From assembly GCF_032854445.1 (NCBI RefSeq), contig NC_088296.1:6869435-6933434 (forward strand): a stretch of DNA of 64,000 bases, written 5' to 3'. The notes under the pieces were generated by a model. That model searched no databases. It was not told where the DNA came from and saw only the letters and a list, made by a program, of their open reading frames with translations. The position numbers were made by a program, and so were the translations under genes. Source of the DNA: Liolophura sinensis. Lineage: Eukaryota > Mollusca > Polyplacophora > Chitonida > Chitonidae. This document shows positions 63,673-64,000 of the stretch, one piece after another; the stretch's first letter is position 1; every line of letters starts with the position of its first letter.

Positions 63673-64000
63673 GTAAGAATTATCCCCCAGCAGATCCTCA
63701 TCTTTAGTTGTCCTTGTTCAGTAGTCCACATTTTATATGAAATAGTCATGAGTTATGCCCCCTTTATCACAACTCCACCTATTGGATAGATTGCTACAGT
63801 TGTCTCCCTTCACTATATTTATTCAGTTTTTGTTGGAATTTTAATTGCATTCAAAGTCTTATCAGAAGCATCATTTCTACTTATGACTTTGTATTTCGAG
63901 TAGAGGCTAGTGATACTTTATGGCATTTAGATTTTGAACTTTTTATGTTTGTAGATAGTTATGGTATTTAATTAATTTTTATGGATGATATGTGTTTGTA

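Overview
The window is animal genomic DNA and holds the central part of a single gene, talin, on the + strand. Talin is the cytoskeletal adaptor that links integrin tails to actin and vinculin. I can place 48 coding exons between positions 1 and 63672. They encode about 2,110 residues, running from the F1 part of the FERM head to rod bundle R12. The F0 domain, the first half of F1, bundle R13 and the dimerisation helix lie outside the window. Exons were found by matching AG/GT-bounded open segments to the talin family as I know it. Human residue numbers are from memory and approximate.

The organism is probably a marine lophotrochozoan (mollusc or brachiopod). The intron-rich invertebrate talin fits this, as does a dense load of two tRNA-derived SINE families of a type I associate with molluscs and relatives. 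The SINE assignment rests on recall, not on a search. I saw no second gene on either strand, including in the two 8-kb introns.

Layout: exons 1-9 (1-8780) encode F1, F2 and F3. Exon 10 (9038-9218) is the head-rod linker. Exons 11-14 encode R1; 15-17 R2 into R3; 18-20 R3; 21-24 R4 into R5; 25-27 R5-R6; 28-32 R6-R7. Exons 33-34 encode R8, 35-37 the R8/R7 return and R9 start, 38-39 R9, 40-43 R10-R11, and 44-48 R11-R12. Of the 47 visible introns about 40 are phase 0. A 200-N gap at 63233-63432 probably hides one missing coding exon of roughly 34 codons. Exon 9 carries an apparent frame error.

The introns hold tandem arrays with units of 10 to 100 bp, SINE-1 and SINE-2 copies, a roughly 216-bp inverted-repeat (MITE-like) family in six copies, a probable pogo-like element and a small foldback element. 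The most striking pattern is that several tandem repeats have copied exon-intron junctions. Exon 1's donor (54-395), exon 12's acceptor (506-bp duplication) and exon 43's acceptor (four copies at about 50-bp spacing) are all multiplied. Two more arrays carry splice-site-like motifs in every unit.
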